Part shown: one piece after another, positions 8,874 to 18,123 of the stretch | Position numbering within the stretch: the first letter of the stretch is position 1 | Layout of the letters: each line of letters starts with the position of its first letter | DNA from: CAMDBL01 sp964498125 | Lineage (GTDB): Bacteria > Pseudomonadota > Alphaproteobacteria > Rhizobiales > Hyphomicrobiaceae | DNA: 58,937 bases | Assembly (NCBI GenBank): GCA_964498125.1 | Contig: CAZCGE010000148.1 | Location: 1 to 58,937, forward strand | Direction of reading: 5' to 3' | Notes under the pieces: model-generated | The model's database searches: none | Seen by the model: the letters and a program-made list of their open reading frames with translations, nothing else | Told to the model about the DNA's origin: nothing | Made by a program: the position numbers and the translations under genes

Positions 8874-9878
8874 ATGCCGAGCTATATTTTCATTGGCCTT
8901 GGGGCCGGCGGTTGTGCCGCACTGCTGTTTGCTTCCGCGGTGCTGGGGCAATCGGCGCTGGGCATCATCTTGCTCTTTGTCGTGCCCTTGCCGAAGTTCC
9001 TGGCCGGGCTCGGCTGGGGCTGGCGCGCGGCCCTGATCGCGGCAGTCACCGCCACGCTGTTGGTCGGCGTCTTCGCCAATCCGCTGTCCGGCTTGGTCTA
9101 TGGCTTCAGCCAGGGCATCCCCGCCGTCTGGCTGTGCTACCTGGCCTATCTCAACCGCGACGTCAGCGCAGGCTCGGGTTCCCCCACCCAGATCGAGTGG
9201 TACCCCGTCGGCCACCTCATCGCCTGGTCCGCGGGTATCGCCGGCGCGCTGACGGCCATGACAATCTACAACCTCGGCAGCACGACCGAAGCCCTGCGCC
9301 AGCAGATGCACAAGCTGGTCGAACTGTTTCGCAAAGCTCTGAGCCAGGTCGATCCGCAGGCGGCCAACGCGCTCGATGTGCCAGCAATGGCCGACCTGAT
9401 GCTCAAACTGGTGCCGGCAACCTTTGCCGCATCGGCTCTCGTTGGCATCCTGTTCAATCTCTGGCTGGCCGCCCGCATCACCCGTGCCTCGGGACGGCTG
9501 CTGCGCCCCTGGCCCGATCTCGCCGGCATCCGGCTACCCTCGGGCACCGCCATGGCGTTGGCGTTGACGGTGGCCGTGTCGCTGCCTGGAAGCTGGACCG
9601 GCGTGCCGGACTACCCGCGCACCATCGTCTCGGGTTTCTCCAGCGCGTTATTCCTGGCCTACGTGCTCGCCGGCATGGCCATCGTTCACAGCATCACCCG
9701 CGGCAAATCCTGGCGCGTCGTTGCTCTGTTTGCCTTCTATGCCGCCCTCATCTTCCTCAATCCCTGGTCGGCGCTGGCCGCGGCGCTGCTCGCGCTGACC
9801 GAGCCGTTCGCGCCCTGGCGCCGGCCGTCGACCCCGCCTCCACCTTCGCCACCGCCACCCAGCGGACCATCAACCTGA
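8874..9878 (+). CDS. DUF2232-family integral membrane protein
   Basis: A 334-residue multispanning membrane protein. In alphaproteobacteria a DUF2232 gene commonly sits between rpsR and rplI, which is its position here. Hydrophobic segments are evident at the N-terminus (GLGAGGCAALLFASAVLG, LGIILLFVVPLPKFLAGLG, ALIAAVTATLLVGVF). More follow around residues 115-140 and 175-200, with a cluster near 285-310. The C-terminus is a proline-rich tail with PPPPSPPPPSGPS. Molecular function is unknown. It is likely cotranscribed with the ribosomal genes and is followed after 36 bp by rplI. Confidence 0.85.
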   Translation: MPSYIFIGLGAGGCAALLFASAVLGQSALGIILLFVVPLPKFLAGLGWGWRAALIAAVTATLLVGVFANPLSGLVYGFSQGIPAVWLCYLAYLNRDVSAGSGSPTQIEWYPVGHLIAWSAGIAGALTAMTIYNLGSTTEALRQQMHKLVELFRKALSQVDPQAANALDVPAMADLMLKLVPATFAASALVGILFNLWLAARITRASGRLLRPWPDLAGIRLPSGTAMALALTVAVSLPGSWTGVPDYPRTIVSGFSSALFLAYVLAGMAIVHSITRGKSWRVVALFAFYAALIFLNPWSALAAALLALTEPFAPWRRPSTPPPPSPPPPSGPST

Positions 9879-9914
9879 CCAACCCCACGCCAACAAGACG
9901 AAAGGAACACTCCT

Positions 9915-10514
9915 GTGCAAGTCATCCTCCTGCAACGCATCGGCCGCCTCGGCCAGATGGGCGACGTCGTCACGGTCAAGGACGGGTTCGCCCGCAATTT
10001 CCTGCTGCCGCAAGGCAGGGCGTTGCGCGCCAACAAGGACAATCTCGCCAAGTTCGAATCTCAGCGCACGCAGCTCGAGGCCACCAACCTGGAGCAGAAG
10101 AAGGAAGCCGAAGCCGTCGCCACCAAACTCGAAGGCAAGAGCTTCGTCACCATCCGCTCGGCCGGTGATACCGGTCAGCTCTACGGCTCGGTTTCGACCC
10201 GCGACATTGCCGAGGTCGTCACGGCCGGCGGCTTCACGATCAATCGCAACCAAGTTCTGCTCGACCGGCCGATCAAGACATTGGGCCTCAACGCCGCCCG
10301 TGTCGCCTTGCACCCCGAGGTGATCGTCAAGATCAGCCTCAATGTCGCCCGTTCGGAGGACGAAGCCCAGCGTCAGGCGCGCGGCGAGAACGTGGCGATG
10401 GTGCGCGAGGAGCGCCTGGAGCTGGAGACCTTCAACCCGGAATTGGTGTTCGAGGAAGGCGCGGCCCCACGCGGCGCCGAAGCACCTAGCGAGGACGGCG
10501 CCGACAAATCCTGA
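9915..10514 (+). CDS. rplI: 50S ribosomal protein L9
   Basis: L9 binds 23S rRNA and protrudes from the large subunit near the L1 stalk. The start is a GTG (VQVILLQRIGRLGQMGD read from Met), followed by the signature VKDGFARNFLLPQGRALRA (about 22-40). The long connecting helix and the C-terminal domain (FVTIRSAGDTGQLYGSVSTRDI) follow. At 199 residues it is longer than the E. coli protein (149), owing to an alphaproteobacterial acidic tail. An AAAGGAA Shine-Dalgarno sits just upstream (9901-9907). A 12-bp hairpin follows the stop. Confidence 0.95.
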   Translation: MQVILLQRIGRLGQMGDVVTVKDGFARNFLLPQGRALRANKDNLAKFESQRTQLEATNLEQKKEAEAVATKLEGKSFVTIRSAGDTGQLYGSVSTRDIAEVVTAGGFTINRNQVLLDRPIKTLGLNAARVALHPEVIVKISLNVARSEDEAQRQARGENVAMVREERLELETFNPELVFEEGAAPRGAEAPSEDGADKS

Positions 10515-10527
10515 CATCGGCTCAGCT

Positions 10528-10557
10528 GAGATGGCCCACATTGTCGTGGGCCATCTC
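10528..10557 (+). terminator. Hairpin after rplI, likely transcript end
   Basis: GAGATGGCCCAC (10528-10539) and GTGGGCCATCTC (10546-10557) form a perfect 12-bp stem with a 6-nt loop, 13 bp after the rplI stop. No T-run follows, so it may stabilise the 3' end of the mRNA or work with Rho rather than act as a complete intrinsic terminator. Confidence 0.65.
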
Positions 10558-10699
10558 GCATGTGCGAATCAACTGCGGCTTGATCGTCGACAAACCGGTC
10601 ACAATGTCGCAAGACTTAGTGTAGTGTTGCCGTCCGGGCACGATGAAACAGTGGCCTCAGATCGCCGGCGGGCTCAGGCCACCAACGTCGGGTGTGGGC

Positions 10700-11953
10700 A
10701 TGTTGAAAGCGTTGCAAGTTCTGTTGCGACTGGTCGTCGACACTGGCGACCTGACATTTGTCGACCACGACGGCGCGGCGTACCGATTTGGCGATGGCAA
10801 CGGCGTTGCTGTCAGGGCCCGCCTCACGGATCGACATATCCAGCGCCAGATGCTGCTCGACCCCCACCTCGCCTTTGGCGAGGGCTACATGTATGGCCAG
10901 ATCGTGCTCGAGCAGGGCACGATCTACGACCTGATCGAGATCCTGATGCGCAACCTCGGGACGGGGCGGCCGCCGGTGTGGGCCTCCAGCCTGGATGGGT
11001 TGCGCTACCTCGGCCGGCGCCTCAGCCAATACAATCCGCGCAGGCGCGCGCAACGCAATGTCGCCCACCATTACGACATTGACGGCGCCATCTACGATCT
11101 GTTCCTCGATCCCGACCGGCAATACTCCTGCGCCTATTTCGCCGAGGGTGTGGGGCTGGAGGAGGCGCAGCGCGACAAGAAACGGCACATTGCGGCCAAG
11201 CTCCGGCTCGATGACAGCCACCGAGTCCTCGACATCGGCTCGGGCTGGGGCGGCCTTGGCCTGTATCTCGCCAGTGTCGCTGGCGCTGAGGTCACCGGCG
11301 TCACCTTGAGCCAGGAGCAGCTCAAGGTCGCACGCGAGCGTGCCAACAAACTTGGGCTCAGCCAGAGCGTGCGCTTCGAGTTCGAGGACTACCGCAACGT
11401 CGAGGGCCGCTTCGACCGCATCGTCTCGGTGGGCATGTTCGAGCACGTCGGCATCAATCACTATGATGCCTTCTTCCGCAAGATCGCCAGCCTGCTCGAG
11501 AACGACGGGGTGGCCCTCATCCACACCATCGGCCGCACCGATGTACCGGCGGCCACCAACGCCTTCATAGCCAAGTATATTTTCCCGGGTGGCTACATCC
11601 CGGCCCTGTCGGAAGTAATGCCTGCCATCGAGCGCTCGGGGTTGATCATCACGGATATCGAAATCCTTCGGCTGCACTACGCCGCGACGCTGCGGGCATG
11701 GCGCGAGCGGTTCGTCGCCAATTGGGCGAAGGCTGTGGCGCTCCGGGGCAGCGAATTCGCCCGCATGTGGGAATTCTATCTGGCCGGCTCGGAGGCTGCA
11801 TTCCGCTACCAGAACCTGGTCATCTTCCAGATCCAGCTCACCAAGCAGATCGACACGCTGCCCATCACGCGCGACTACATGACCGCGGCCGAGCACGATC
11901 TCGCCCGTGCCACCCAGCACCGGGTGGAGCCGCCGCGCATGGCCGGTGAATGA
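10700..11953 (+). CDS. cfa: Cyclopropane-fatty-acyl-phospholipid synthase family methyltransferase
   Basis: A 417-residue SAM-dependent enzyme of the CFA synthase family, which adds a methylene group to unsaturated acyl chains in membrane phospholipids. An N-terminal lipid-interacting region comes first. The family block HYDIDGAIYDLFLD and YSCAYF follow, then the SAM-binding motif VLDIGSGWGG. Next come VGMFEHVG and the active-site block FPGGYIPALSE. The frame is open further upstream, but MLKALQVLLRL at 10700 matches the family start. The gene lies alone between the rplI hairpin and an EipA-like gene. Related methyltransferases in the same family cannot be excluded. Confidence 0.9.
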   Translation: MLKALQVLLRLVVDTGDLTFVDHDGAAYRFGDGNGVAVRARLTDRHIQRQMLLDPHLAFGEGYMYGQIVLEQGTIYDLIEILMRNLGTGRPPVWASSLDGLRYLGRRLSQYNPRRRAQRNVAHHYDIDGAIYDLFLDPDRQYSCAYFAEGVGLEEAQRDKKRHIAAKLRLDDSHRVLDIGSGWGGLGLYLASVAGAEVTGVTLSQEQLKVARERANKLGLSQSVRFEFEDYRNVEGRFDRIVSVGMFEHVGINHYDAFFRKIASLLENDGVALIHTIGRTDVPAATNAFIAKYIFPGGYIPALSEVMPAIERSGLIITDIEILRLHYAATLRAWRERFVANWAKAVALRGSEFARMWEFYLAGSEAAFRYQNLVIFQIQLTKQIDTLPITRDYMTAAEHDLARATQHRVEPPRMAGE

Positions 11954-12167
11954 GGCGACTTGTGCCAGGGCGCAGTGCCGGGGTTGTAGCCACCCCACAC
12001 CACCCCCAAATGTGCAAGGACGCCTGCCCCTCATGTCCGTCAGCCGCGCTGCCAGCCGGCGCCGGCCAGATTGTATTATGGGGAGGATTTGGCGAGGGGC
12101 GGGCCACGAACCCAGCCGTCGTGATAGCCCATAGGCTTGCCGCAGTGATGGAATGGCAGGAGACAGC

Positions 12168-13298
12168 ATGCGATTTTGCCTGGCGCTGATGACGCTGCTG
12201 ATAACTGCAACCCTGCTGCCGGAGGGCGTGCGGGCCCAGACTTGCAGCGCCGATGATGTCGCCAAGGCGGTCGATGACGCCGGCGCACGCCTGCGCGAGT
12301 TCAATGCGGAGGCCGCGCCGCGATTGCAGGCCAAGCTCCGGCAGTTGAAGACCAAGCGCGGTTGGAGTGACGCCGAGTACGAGGAAAAGAGCATCGACAT
12401 CCTGCACGATTCCAGGATCGCCGATCTTGACCGGCAAGCCAACGAGATCCTCGGCCGCATCGACGCGCCCAGCCCCACGACGCAAGCTCAGGTGAATTGC
12501 GCGCGCCTTGCCGACCTGCAGGCGGCCGGCGTGGAATTGCTGGCGACGATGCGCGCCAAATCGGCCTACATGATCGCGCGAGCCGATGCCCTGCTCGAAG
12601 ACCGCCCTGTCCCGACACCGTCAGCACCCAAGACGGTGAGCAAGGCGCCACCCCCGTCGGTAACAGCGAAAACCGCGCCTGGGCCTGCGCCATCGCCGGC
12701 ATCACCGGCCGGCCCAGGTGAGAAGACACCGGCCTGGTCGACCGTGACGCTCAGCGAACAGCCACCATCGAGCCCACCCCCGCCTTCTCCACCCTCCGGT
12801 CGGCCGGGGTCCGACGAGGGGTATACCATCGATGAGATCCAGGAGGCGACGCGCGGATTTTTTGGTCAGATCTCGACAGGTCTCGCCAGCGTCATCGAGC
12901 ACGCCTTCAAGCATTCAGGGCGCCCCACGGCGTACGTGCTCGGCCAGGAGGGCGGCGGCGCCTTCCTGGCGGGCCTGCGCTATGGCGATGGCACGCTGTA
13001 TCTGCGGGCCGGCGGCACCCAGCGCATCTGGTGGCACGGTCCCTCGATCGGCTACGACGTCGGCGCGGCCGGCTCGCGGACCATGTTCCTGATCTACAAT
13101 CTGAAGAGCCCCGAGGACATCCATCGCCGCTTCACCGGCATCGACGGCTCGGCCTATCTGGTCGGCGGGGTCGGCATCACCTTCCTGACCAACGGCGAGG
13201 TGGTGATGGCGCCGATCCGTTCGGGCATCGGCTTGCGGCTCGGCGCCAGCATAGGTTACGTCCGCTTCACGCCGCGGCCGACCTGGAATCCGTTTTGA
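12168..13298 (+). CDS. EipA/DUF1134-family exported envelope protein with N-terminal extension
   Basis: A 376-residue exported protein. The signal peptide is MRFCLALMTLLITATLLPEG with cleavage near VRA-QT. Residues of about 20-140 form a charged, helical region, with KLRQLKTKRGWSDAEYEEKSID as a coiled-coil-like stretch. A proline-rich linker follows (SPPPPSPPSG). The C-terminal half is a DUF1134 domain (YTIDEIQEATRGFFGQIS ... YVLGQEGGGAFLAGLRYG ... GYVRFTPRPTWNPF). EipA of Brucella is a periplasmic protein important for envelope integrity. The added N-terminal domain makes this longer than a typical EipA of about 190-200 residues. It is convergent with the RND pump. Confidence 0.85.
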   Translation: MRFCLALMTLLITATLLPEGVRAQTCSADDVAKAVDDAGARLREFNAEAAPRLQAKLRQLKTKRGWSDAEYEEKSIDILHDSRIADLDRQANEILGRIDAPSPTTQAQVNCARLADLQAAGVELLATMRAKSAYMIARADALLEDRPVPTPSAPKTVSKAPPPSVTAKTAPGPAPSPASPAGPGEKTPAWSTVTLSEQPPSSPPPPSPPSGRPGSDEGYTIDEIQEATRGFFGQISTGLASVIEHAFKHSGRPTAYVLGQEGGGAFLAGLRYGDGTLYLRAGGTQRIWWHGPSIGYDVGAAGSRTMFLIYNLKSPEDIHRRFTGIDGSAYLVGGVGITFLTNGEVVMAPIRSGIGLRLGASIGYVRFTPRPTWNPF

Positions 13299-13308
13299 GG
13301 ATCGGACG

Positions 13309-13332
13309 GGGTCAGACCCATGGGTCTGACCC
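13309..13332. repeat. GGGTCAGACCC palindrome, copy 1
   Basis: A perfect 24-bp palindrome (GGGTCAGACCC, AT, GGGTCTGACCC) lies between the convergent EipA-like and RND permease genes, 10 bp after the stop of the former. The same unit recurs at 37562, 37616 and 51058. It may act as a bidirectional transcript end. Confidence 0.85.
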
Positions 13333-13349
13333 AGACCGGCCCCACCCGT

Positions 13350-16300
13350 CTACTCCGCCGGTTGCAGAGATGTGTGCGCCGCGGCGCTCCTCTGCGCCCT
13401 GGCCAAGGCCATCCGGCGCACCACGATGTAGAAAATCGGCGTGAACACGAGACCGAAAAGGGTGACGCCGATCATGCCCCAGAACACCGCGGTGCCGAGC
13501 GCGATGCGCATCTCCGCGCCGGCGCCCGTGGCGAAATAAAGCGGCAGCACGCCGAGCGTGAAGGCGAGTGACGTCATCAGGATCGGCCTCAACCGCAGCT
13601 GGCAAGCCTCGACCGCGGCTGTTACCACGTCCTTGCCCTGCTCCTCGATCTGGCGCGCGAACTCGACGATCAGAATGGCGTTCTTGGCGGCCAGGCCTAT
13701 CAGCACGACGAAGGCGATCTGCGTCAGGATGTTGATGTCGTAGCCATGCAGCCAGACGCCGAACAGCGCCGACAACAGGCACATCGGCACGATCAGCAGG
13801 ATGGCGATCGGCAGCGACCAGCTTTCGTATTGGGCGGCCAGCGCCAGGAACACGAACAGCACCGAGAGCACGAAGATATAGTAGCCGGTGCGGCCGACCC
13901 GCTTCTCCTGGAAGGAGAGGTCGGTCCATTCGTAGCCGACGCCCTCCGGCAGGACACGGCTCGAGATCTCGGTGACGGCATCGAGCAGCTGCCCGGTCGA
14001 CACGCCTGCCGCCGCCGCGCCTTGCACTTCAACCGTCGGGAACAGATTGTAACGCGGCACGCGATCAGGCCCGGCGATCTCGCGGAAGGTGACGAGCGAG
14101 CCCAGCGGCACCATCTGGCCATCGAGGTTGCGCACGCGAATGCGGCCGACATTCTCGGCATCGAGCCTGAACTCGCCGTCGGCCTGGGCCTGGACGCGAT
14201 AGGTGCGCCCGAACAGATTGATGTCGTTGACGTAGGCCGAACCCATGTAGATGCGCATCGCCTCGAAGATATTGTTGGGCGGCACGCGCAGCATCTGCGC
14301 CTTGACCCGGTCGACATCGACGAACACCTGCGGCGTGCCGGTCTGGAATGTGGTGAAGGCATTGCGGACCAGGGGCGAGGCGCCGAGCTCGCGCAGCAGC
14401 TCCTGGCTGATGCGCGCCAGTTCCACGGAGCCGACCCCGGCCCGGTCCTGCAACCGCATGGAGAAGCCGCTCGAGGAGCCAACGCCGCGCACGGGTGGTG
14501 GGATCTGCACGATAATGTTGGCTTCCTGAATTCCCCGATTGAGCCGTGAGCGCAGCTCATCCGCCAACCGCGTGACGTGCAGCTCCGGCTTCAGACGATC
14601 CTCGAATTTGTCCAACACGGCGAAAATGCTGCCGGCGTTCGAGGCATTGGTGAACGTCGCGTTCGAGCGGCCGACATTGACATTCGTGTAGGCCACACCC
14701 TTCGTTTCCAGCACGATATCGTTGGCGCGCCGCAGCACCGCGTTGGTCCGATCGAGCGAGGCGCCGGGCGGCAGCAGCATGGAGATGCTGACGATGCCGC
14801 GGTCAAGGTTGGGAATGAAGCCGGTCGGCGTCTGCGCCACGAGCAAAAGCGCGAGCCCGACCAGGCCGGCGTAGGCCGTGAGCATAATCGCGGAAACGCC
14901 AGCCAGATAACGAACCAGGCGCGCATAGCCCGCCGCCATCAGATCAAACCCGCGGTTGAAGGCGTCGCATGCCCAGCGGAGCGGCACCCCGAGCGCATGC
15001 ATCAGCCCGCGCCGCGGCGCCGCGTGTCCGTGGTGCTTGAACAGAAAAGCGGCCATGGCGGGACTGAGTGTCAGCGACACGAATGCGGAAATCAGCGTCG
15101 CCGAGGCAATCGTCACGGCAAACTGGCGGTAGAACTGGCCGGTGATGCCGCTGACGAACGCGGTCGGGATGAAAACGGCCGAAAGGACGACGGCGATGGC
15201 AATCAGCGCGGTTCCCACCTCATCCATCGAAGAGCGAGCCGCTTCCAAGGGGCTGAGCCCTTCCTTCAGCCGTCGCTCGAAATTTTCGACCACGACGATG
15301 GCGTCGTCGACGACGACTCCGACCGCCAGCACCAGACCGAACAGCGTCAGCATGTTGATCGAGTAGCCAAGCGCCAGCATGACGCCGCAGGTGCCGATCA
15401 GCGACACCGGGATCGCGATCACGGGAATGAGCGTCGCACGCCAGTTCTGCAGGAAGATGAGGACGACCAGCACCACCAGCGCGACGGCTTGGGCGATCGT
15501 CGTGTAGAGTTCGGCGATCGAGACCTCGATGAACTCGGTCGGGTTATAGATGATCCGATAAACCAAGCCCTTGGGGAAGCTTTTCGACAGCTCCTCCATC
15601 GTTGCCTTGATCTTGTTGGCGGCCTTGAGTGCGTCGCTGCCGGGCGCCTGCGTCATGAACAGCACGGTCGCCGGGAAACGGTTCTGGTAGCCGAACGCGG
15701 AATAGCTGAGCGCGCCGAGCTCGACCTTGGCGACATCGCGCAAGCGCACCACCCGCCCGTCCGTCCCGGACTTGAGGATGATCTGCTCGAATTCCTCGGC
15801 GTCCTTCAGGCGCCCCCTGAGTTGCAGCGGCTTCTGGAAGGCTCCCGTCCCCGTGATCGGCGGCTCGCCAATGGCGCCGCCGGCCACCTGCACGTTCTGC
15901 TGCCGCAACGCTTGCAGCACCTCCTCGGCGCTGAGGCCGAGCATGGCGATGCGCTCTGGATCGAGCCAGATGCGCATGGCGTACTCGCGCGCGCCGAACA
16001 TCTGTACCGCGCCAACCCCCTCGATGCGCGCCAGCACGTCGCGCACGTTGAGCAGACCGTAATTGGAGACGTAGACCTGATCGTAGGTATTGTCGGGCGA
16101 GACCAGATGCACGGCCAGCAGCTGGTCGGGGTTATTCTTACGCGTCAGCACGCCATTGCGGCGTACCTCGTCGGGCAACCGCGGTTCGGCGGCGGCGACG
16201 CGGTTCTGCACCAGCACCTGCGCCTTGTCGATGTCGAAGCCGACCTCGAAGGTGATGGTCAGGTTCATCGCCCCGTCGGCCGTCGAGTTCGAGTACATGT

Positions 16301-16535
16301 AGAGCATGCCGTCGACGCCGTTCACCTCCTGCTCGATGACGGCGGCAACGGTGTCGGCCACCGTCTGGGCATTGGCGCCGGGATAAGACGTCGTCACCGT
16401 AATCGTCGGCGGCACGATCTCGGGAAACTGCGTCAGCGGCAGTGCCTTGTAGCCAATGGCGCCGACAATGGTGATGAACAGCGATACCACCACCGCGAAG
16501 ATCGGCCGGTCGATGAAAAAGCGGCTAAAGCGCAT
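13350..16535 (-). CDS. RND efflux pump inner-membrane permease (HAE1 type)
   Basis: A 1061-residue AcrB/MexB-like proton-driven exporter. Typical features include the start MRFSRFFIDRPIFAVVVSLF and the porter-domain block FPEIVPPTITVTTSYPGANAQTV. The proton-relay segment GLVLAVGVVVDDAIVVVENFER carries the paired aspartates of transmembrane helix 4. FKHHG-like loop sequences and the late block LIGLAAKNAILIVEFA are also present. Length and order match the family. The adaptor gene lies 60 bp upstream on the same strand, so the two form one operon. No outer-membrane channel gene is adjacent; a TolC-like partner must be elsewhere. The exported substrates are unknown. Confidence 0.95.
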   Translation of the reverse strand: MRFSRFFIDRPIFAVVVSLFITIVGAIGYKALPLTQFPEIVPPTITVTTSYPGANAQTVADTVAAVIEQEVNGVDGMLYMYSNSTADGAMNLTITFEVGFDIDKAQVLVQNRVAAAEPRLPDEVRRNGVLTRKNNPDQLLAVHLVSPDNTYDQVYVSNYGLLNVRDVLARIEGVGAVQMFGAREYAMRIWLDPERIAMLGLSAEEVLQALRQQNVQVAGGAIGEPPITGTGAFQKPLQLRGRLKDAEEFEQIILKSGTDGRVVRLRDVAKVELGALSYSAFGYQNRFPATVLFMTQAPGSDALKAANKIKATMEELSKSFPKGLVYRIIYNPTEFIEVSIAELYTTIAQAVALVVLVVLIFLQNWRATLIPVIAIPVSLIGTCGVMLALGYSINMLTLFGLVLAVGVVVDDAIVVVENFERRLKEGLSPLEAARSSMDEVGTALIAIAVVLSAVFIPTAFVSGITGQFYRQFAVTIASATLISAFVSLTLSPAMAAFLFKHHGHAAPRRGLMHALGVPLRWACDAFNRGFDLMAAGYARLVRYLAGVSAIMLTAYAGLVGLALLLVAQTPTGFIPNLDRGIVSISMLLPPGASLDRTNAVLRRANDIVLETKGVAYTNVNVGRSNATFTNASNAGSIFAVLDKFEDRLKPELHVTRLADELRSRLNRGIQEANIIVQIPPPVRGVGSSSGFSMRLQDRAGVGSVELARISQELLRELGASPLVRNAFTTFQTGTPQVFVDVDRVKAQMLRVPPNNIFEAMRIYMGSAYVNDINLFGRTYRVQAQADGEFRLDAENVGRIRVRNLDGQMVPLGSLVTFREIAGPDRVPRYNLFPTVEVQGAAAAGVSTGQLLDAVTEISSRVLPEGVGYEWTDLSFQEKRVGRTGYYIFVLSVLFVFLALAAQYESWSLPIAILLIVPMCLLSALFGVWLHGYDINILTQIAFVVLIGLAAKNAILIVEFARQIEEQGKDVVTAAVEACQLRLRPILMTSLAFTLGVLPLYFATGAGAEMRIALGTAVFWGMIGVTLFGLVFTPIFYIVVRRMALARAQRSAAAHTSLQPAE

Positions 16536-16595
16536 GACTGAGGCGTCCTTGGAGATATCAGCGCCGGTTTCGGGCGCGGCGGGCCGGTGACCAGG

Positions 16596-17909
16596 CTACT
16601 GGCGGGCGGGCTGCGCGTCGCCGCCTGCCTCCGAAACCTTGATGGACTCCCGCTTCGGTGTGACTTTCAAACCTGGACGCGCGCGCTGCAGGCCCTTGGT
16701 CACCACCCAATCCTCCGCGACCACACCCGAGCGAACCACACGCAGCTTGTCGAACAGCGGGCCCAGGACCACGCCTTTGCGGACCGCCGTGCCGTCCTCG
16801 GTCACCGTGTAGATGTACTTGCTGGCCTGATCCGACAGGATTGCCTCGTCAGGCAGCAGAATGCCAGCATGAGGCGGCGTGGCGGCAATGCGCACGCGCG
16901 CGAACATGCCGGGCGAGAAGAGACCCTGAGCGTTGTCCAAAACCGCGCGCACCTTGATGCTGGCCGTCGCCTGGTCGAGCCGGTTGTCGACGAAGTCGAG
17001 CTGAGCGAAATGCTTGTAGCCCTGCTCGTCCGGCAATGCCAAGTGTACGACCGAACCAAGCGCGGATGCGCCTGTCTTCTGCCCCTGCTCCCGCAGCCGC
17101 TTGTATTTCAGTAGATTGTTTTCGCTGACATCGAAGTAAACGTGGATGGGGTTCTGGCTGACGATCGTGGTCAGTAGCGTGCTGTTATTGGCGCCGGCGC
17201 CATTGACGTAGTTGCCTGGGCTGGAGAGGCTTCGGCCAATGCGGCCCGATATCGGGGCCGCCATGCGCGTGAAGCTGAGCTCGAGCTCGGCCGTCTTGAC
17301 CTTCGACTCAGCCACTTTGATGGTGGCTTGCGCATCGCGCAATGCACTGGCGCGATCATCGAATGTTTTCTCCGACATCACCCGCCGGTCGACCAGCGGC
17401 TTGCCGCGATCGACGTCGAGGCGGGCGTTCTCGGACTTTGTGGTGGCAGCCTCGAGTTCGGCCCGGGCCTGATCGAGCGCCCGTTCAAACGGTCGTGGAT
17501 CGATCAGGAACAACAGATCGCCCTGTTTGACGTCCTCGCCGTCCTTGAAACGCACCTCGTTGAGATAGCCGCTGATGCGCGCCCTGACGTCGACCGCATC
17601 CATCGCGTCCATGCGGGCGGTGTACTCGTCCCACTCGACGATCTCGCGCACGATCGGCTTGGAGACGGTGACGAGCGGCGCTGGCGGTTGTCCACCCTTC
17701 GCGCCCCCGCTTGGAGATTGGGCGCCTGGTGCAATGACCACCTTTTCCGGGGTCGCGCCGAAACCGGTCGCCGTGCGTACGCTCTCGCCGGCGGCATTCA
17801 GCCCTGCACCCGAGGGGCCGAGGACCGTTCGCCAATCAAAAGACGCGACGGACGCAACTGCAAACACAGCCACAATCGACGCGGCAATAAGCACCAATCT
17901 TTGGCGCAT
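16596..17909 (-). CDS. RND efflux periplasmic adaptor (membrane fusion protein)
   Basis: A 437-residue AcrA/MexA-type adaptor that bridges the RND permease and an outer-membrane channel. An N-terminal membrane anchor (LVLIAASIVAVFAVASVAS) leads to a G/P/S-rich linker. Then comes the barrel-sandwich block VDVRARISGYLNEVRFKDGEDVKQGDLLFLIDPRPFE. The alpha-hairpin and the second half LSFTRMAAPISGRIGRSLSSPGNYV follow, then DEAILSDQASKYIYTV. I chose the start MRQRLVLIAA at 17909, since upstream codons do not fit. It is the first gene of the RND operon. The promoter should lie in the 214 bp before it, where no repressor gene or clear operator was seen. Confidence 0.92.
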   Translation of the reverse strand: MRQRLVLIAASIVAVFAVASVASFDWRTVLGPSGAGLNAAGESVRTATGFGATPEKVVIAPGAQSPSGGAKGGQPPAPLVTVSKPIVREIVEWDEYTARMDAMDAVDVRARISGYLNEVRFKDGEDVKQGDLLFLIDPRPFERALDQARAELEAATTKSENARLDVDRGKPLVDRRVMSEKTFDDRASALRDAQATIKVAESKVKTAELELSFTRMAAPISGRIGRSLSSPGNYVNGAGANNSTLLTTIVSQNPIHVYFDVSENNLLKYKRLREQGQKTGASALGSVVHLALPDEQGYKHFAQLDFVDNRLDQATASIKVRAVLDNAQGLFSPGMFARVRIAATPPHAGILLPDEAILSDQASKYIYTVTEDGTAVRKGVVLGPLFDKLRVVRSGVVAEDWVVTKGLQRARPGLKVTPKRESIKVSEAGGDAQPARQ

Positions 17910-18123
17910 TCTCCAACCTCGCCTAGGCACAACGACAACGCCCCGACGCCCCATCCGCCATATTGGCACCAGCGGCAAAGACCGCAGCGGAGGCGAATAT
18001 TTAACAGGTCTTTGTTAATTTGTAACCAGCAGAACCGCTCACCACGGGTGGGCGATTTAACGCAGCCCCTCCACCCCAGATCCCAGCAATTGCCCATTGC
18101 GCGCCGCTGAGGCCGTCAGTGGG

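Noticed and set aside
14577..16541. 654-residue open frame antisense to the RND permease
   Set aside because: It mirrors a real GC-rich gene, is rich in Arg, His and Gln, and has no family motif. The opposite strand has an intact HAE1 permease.
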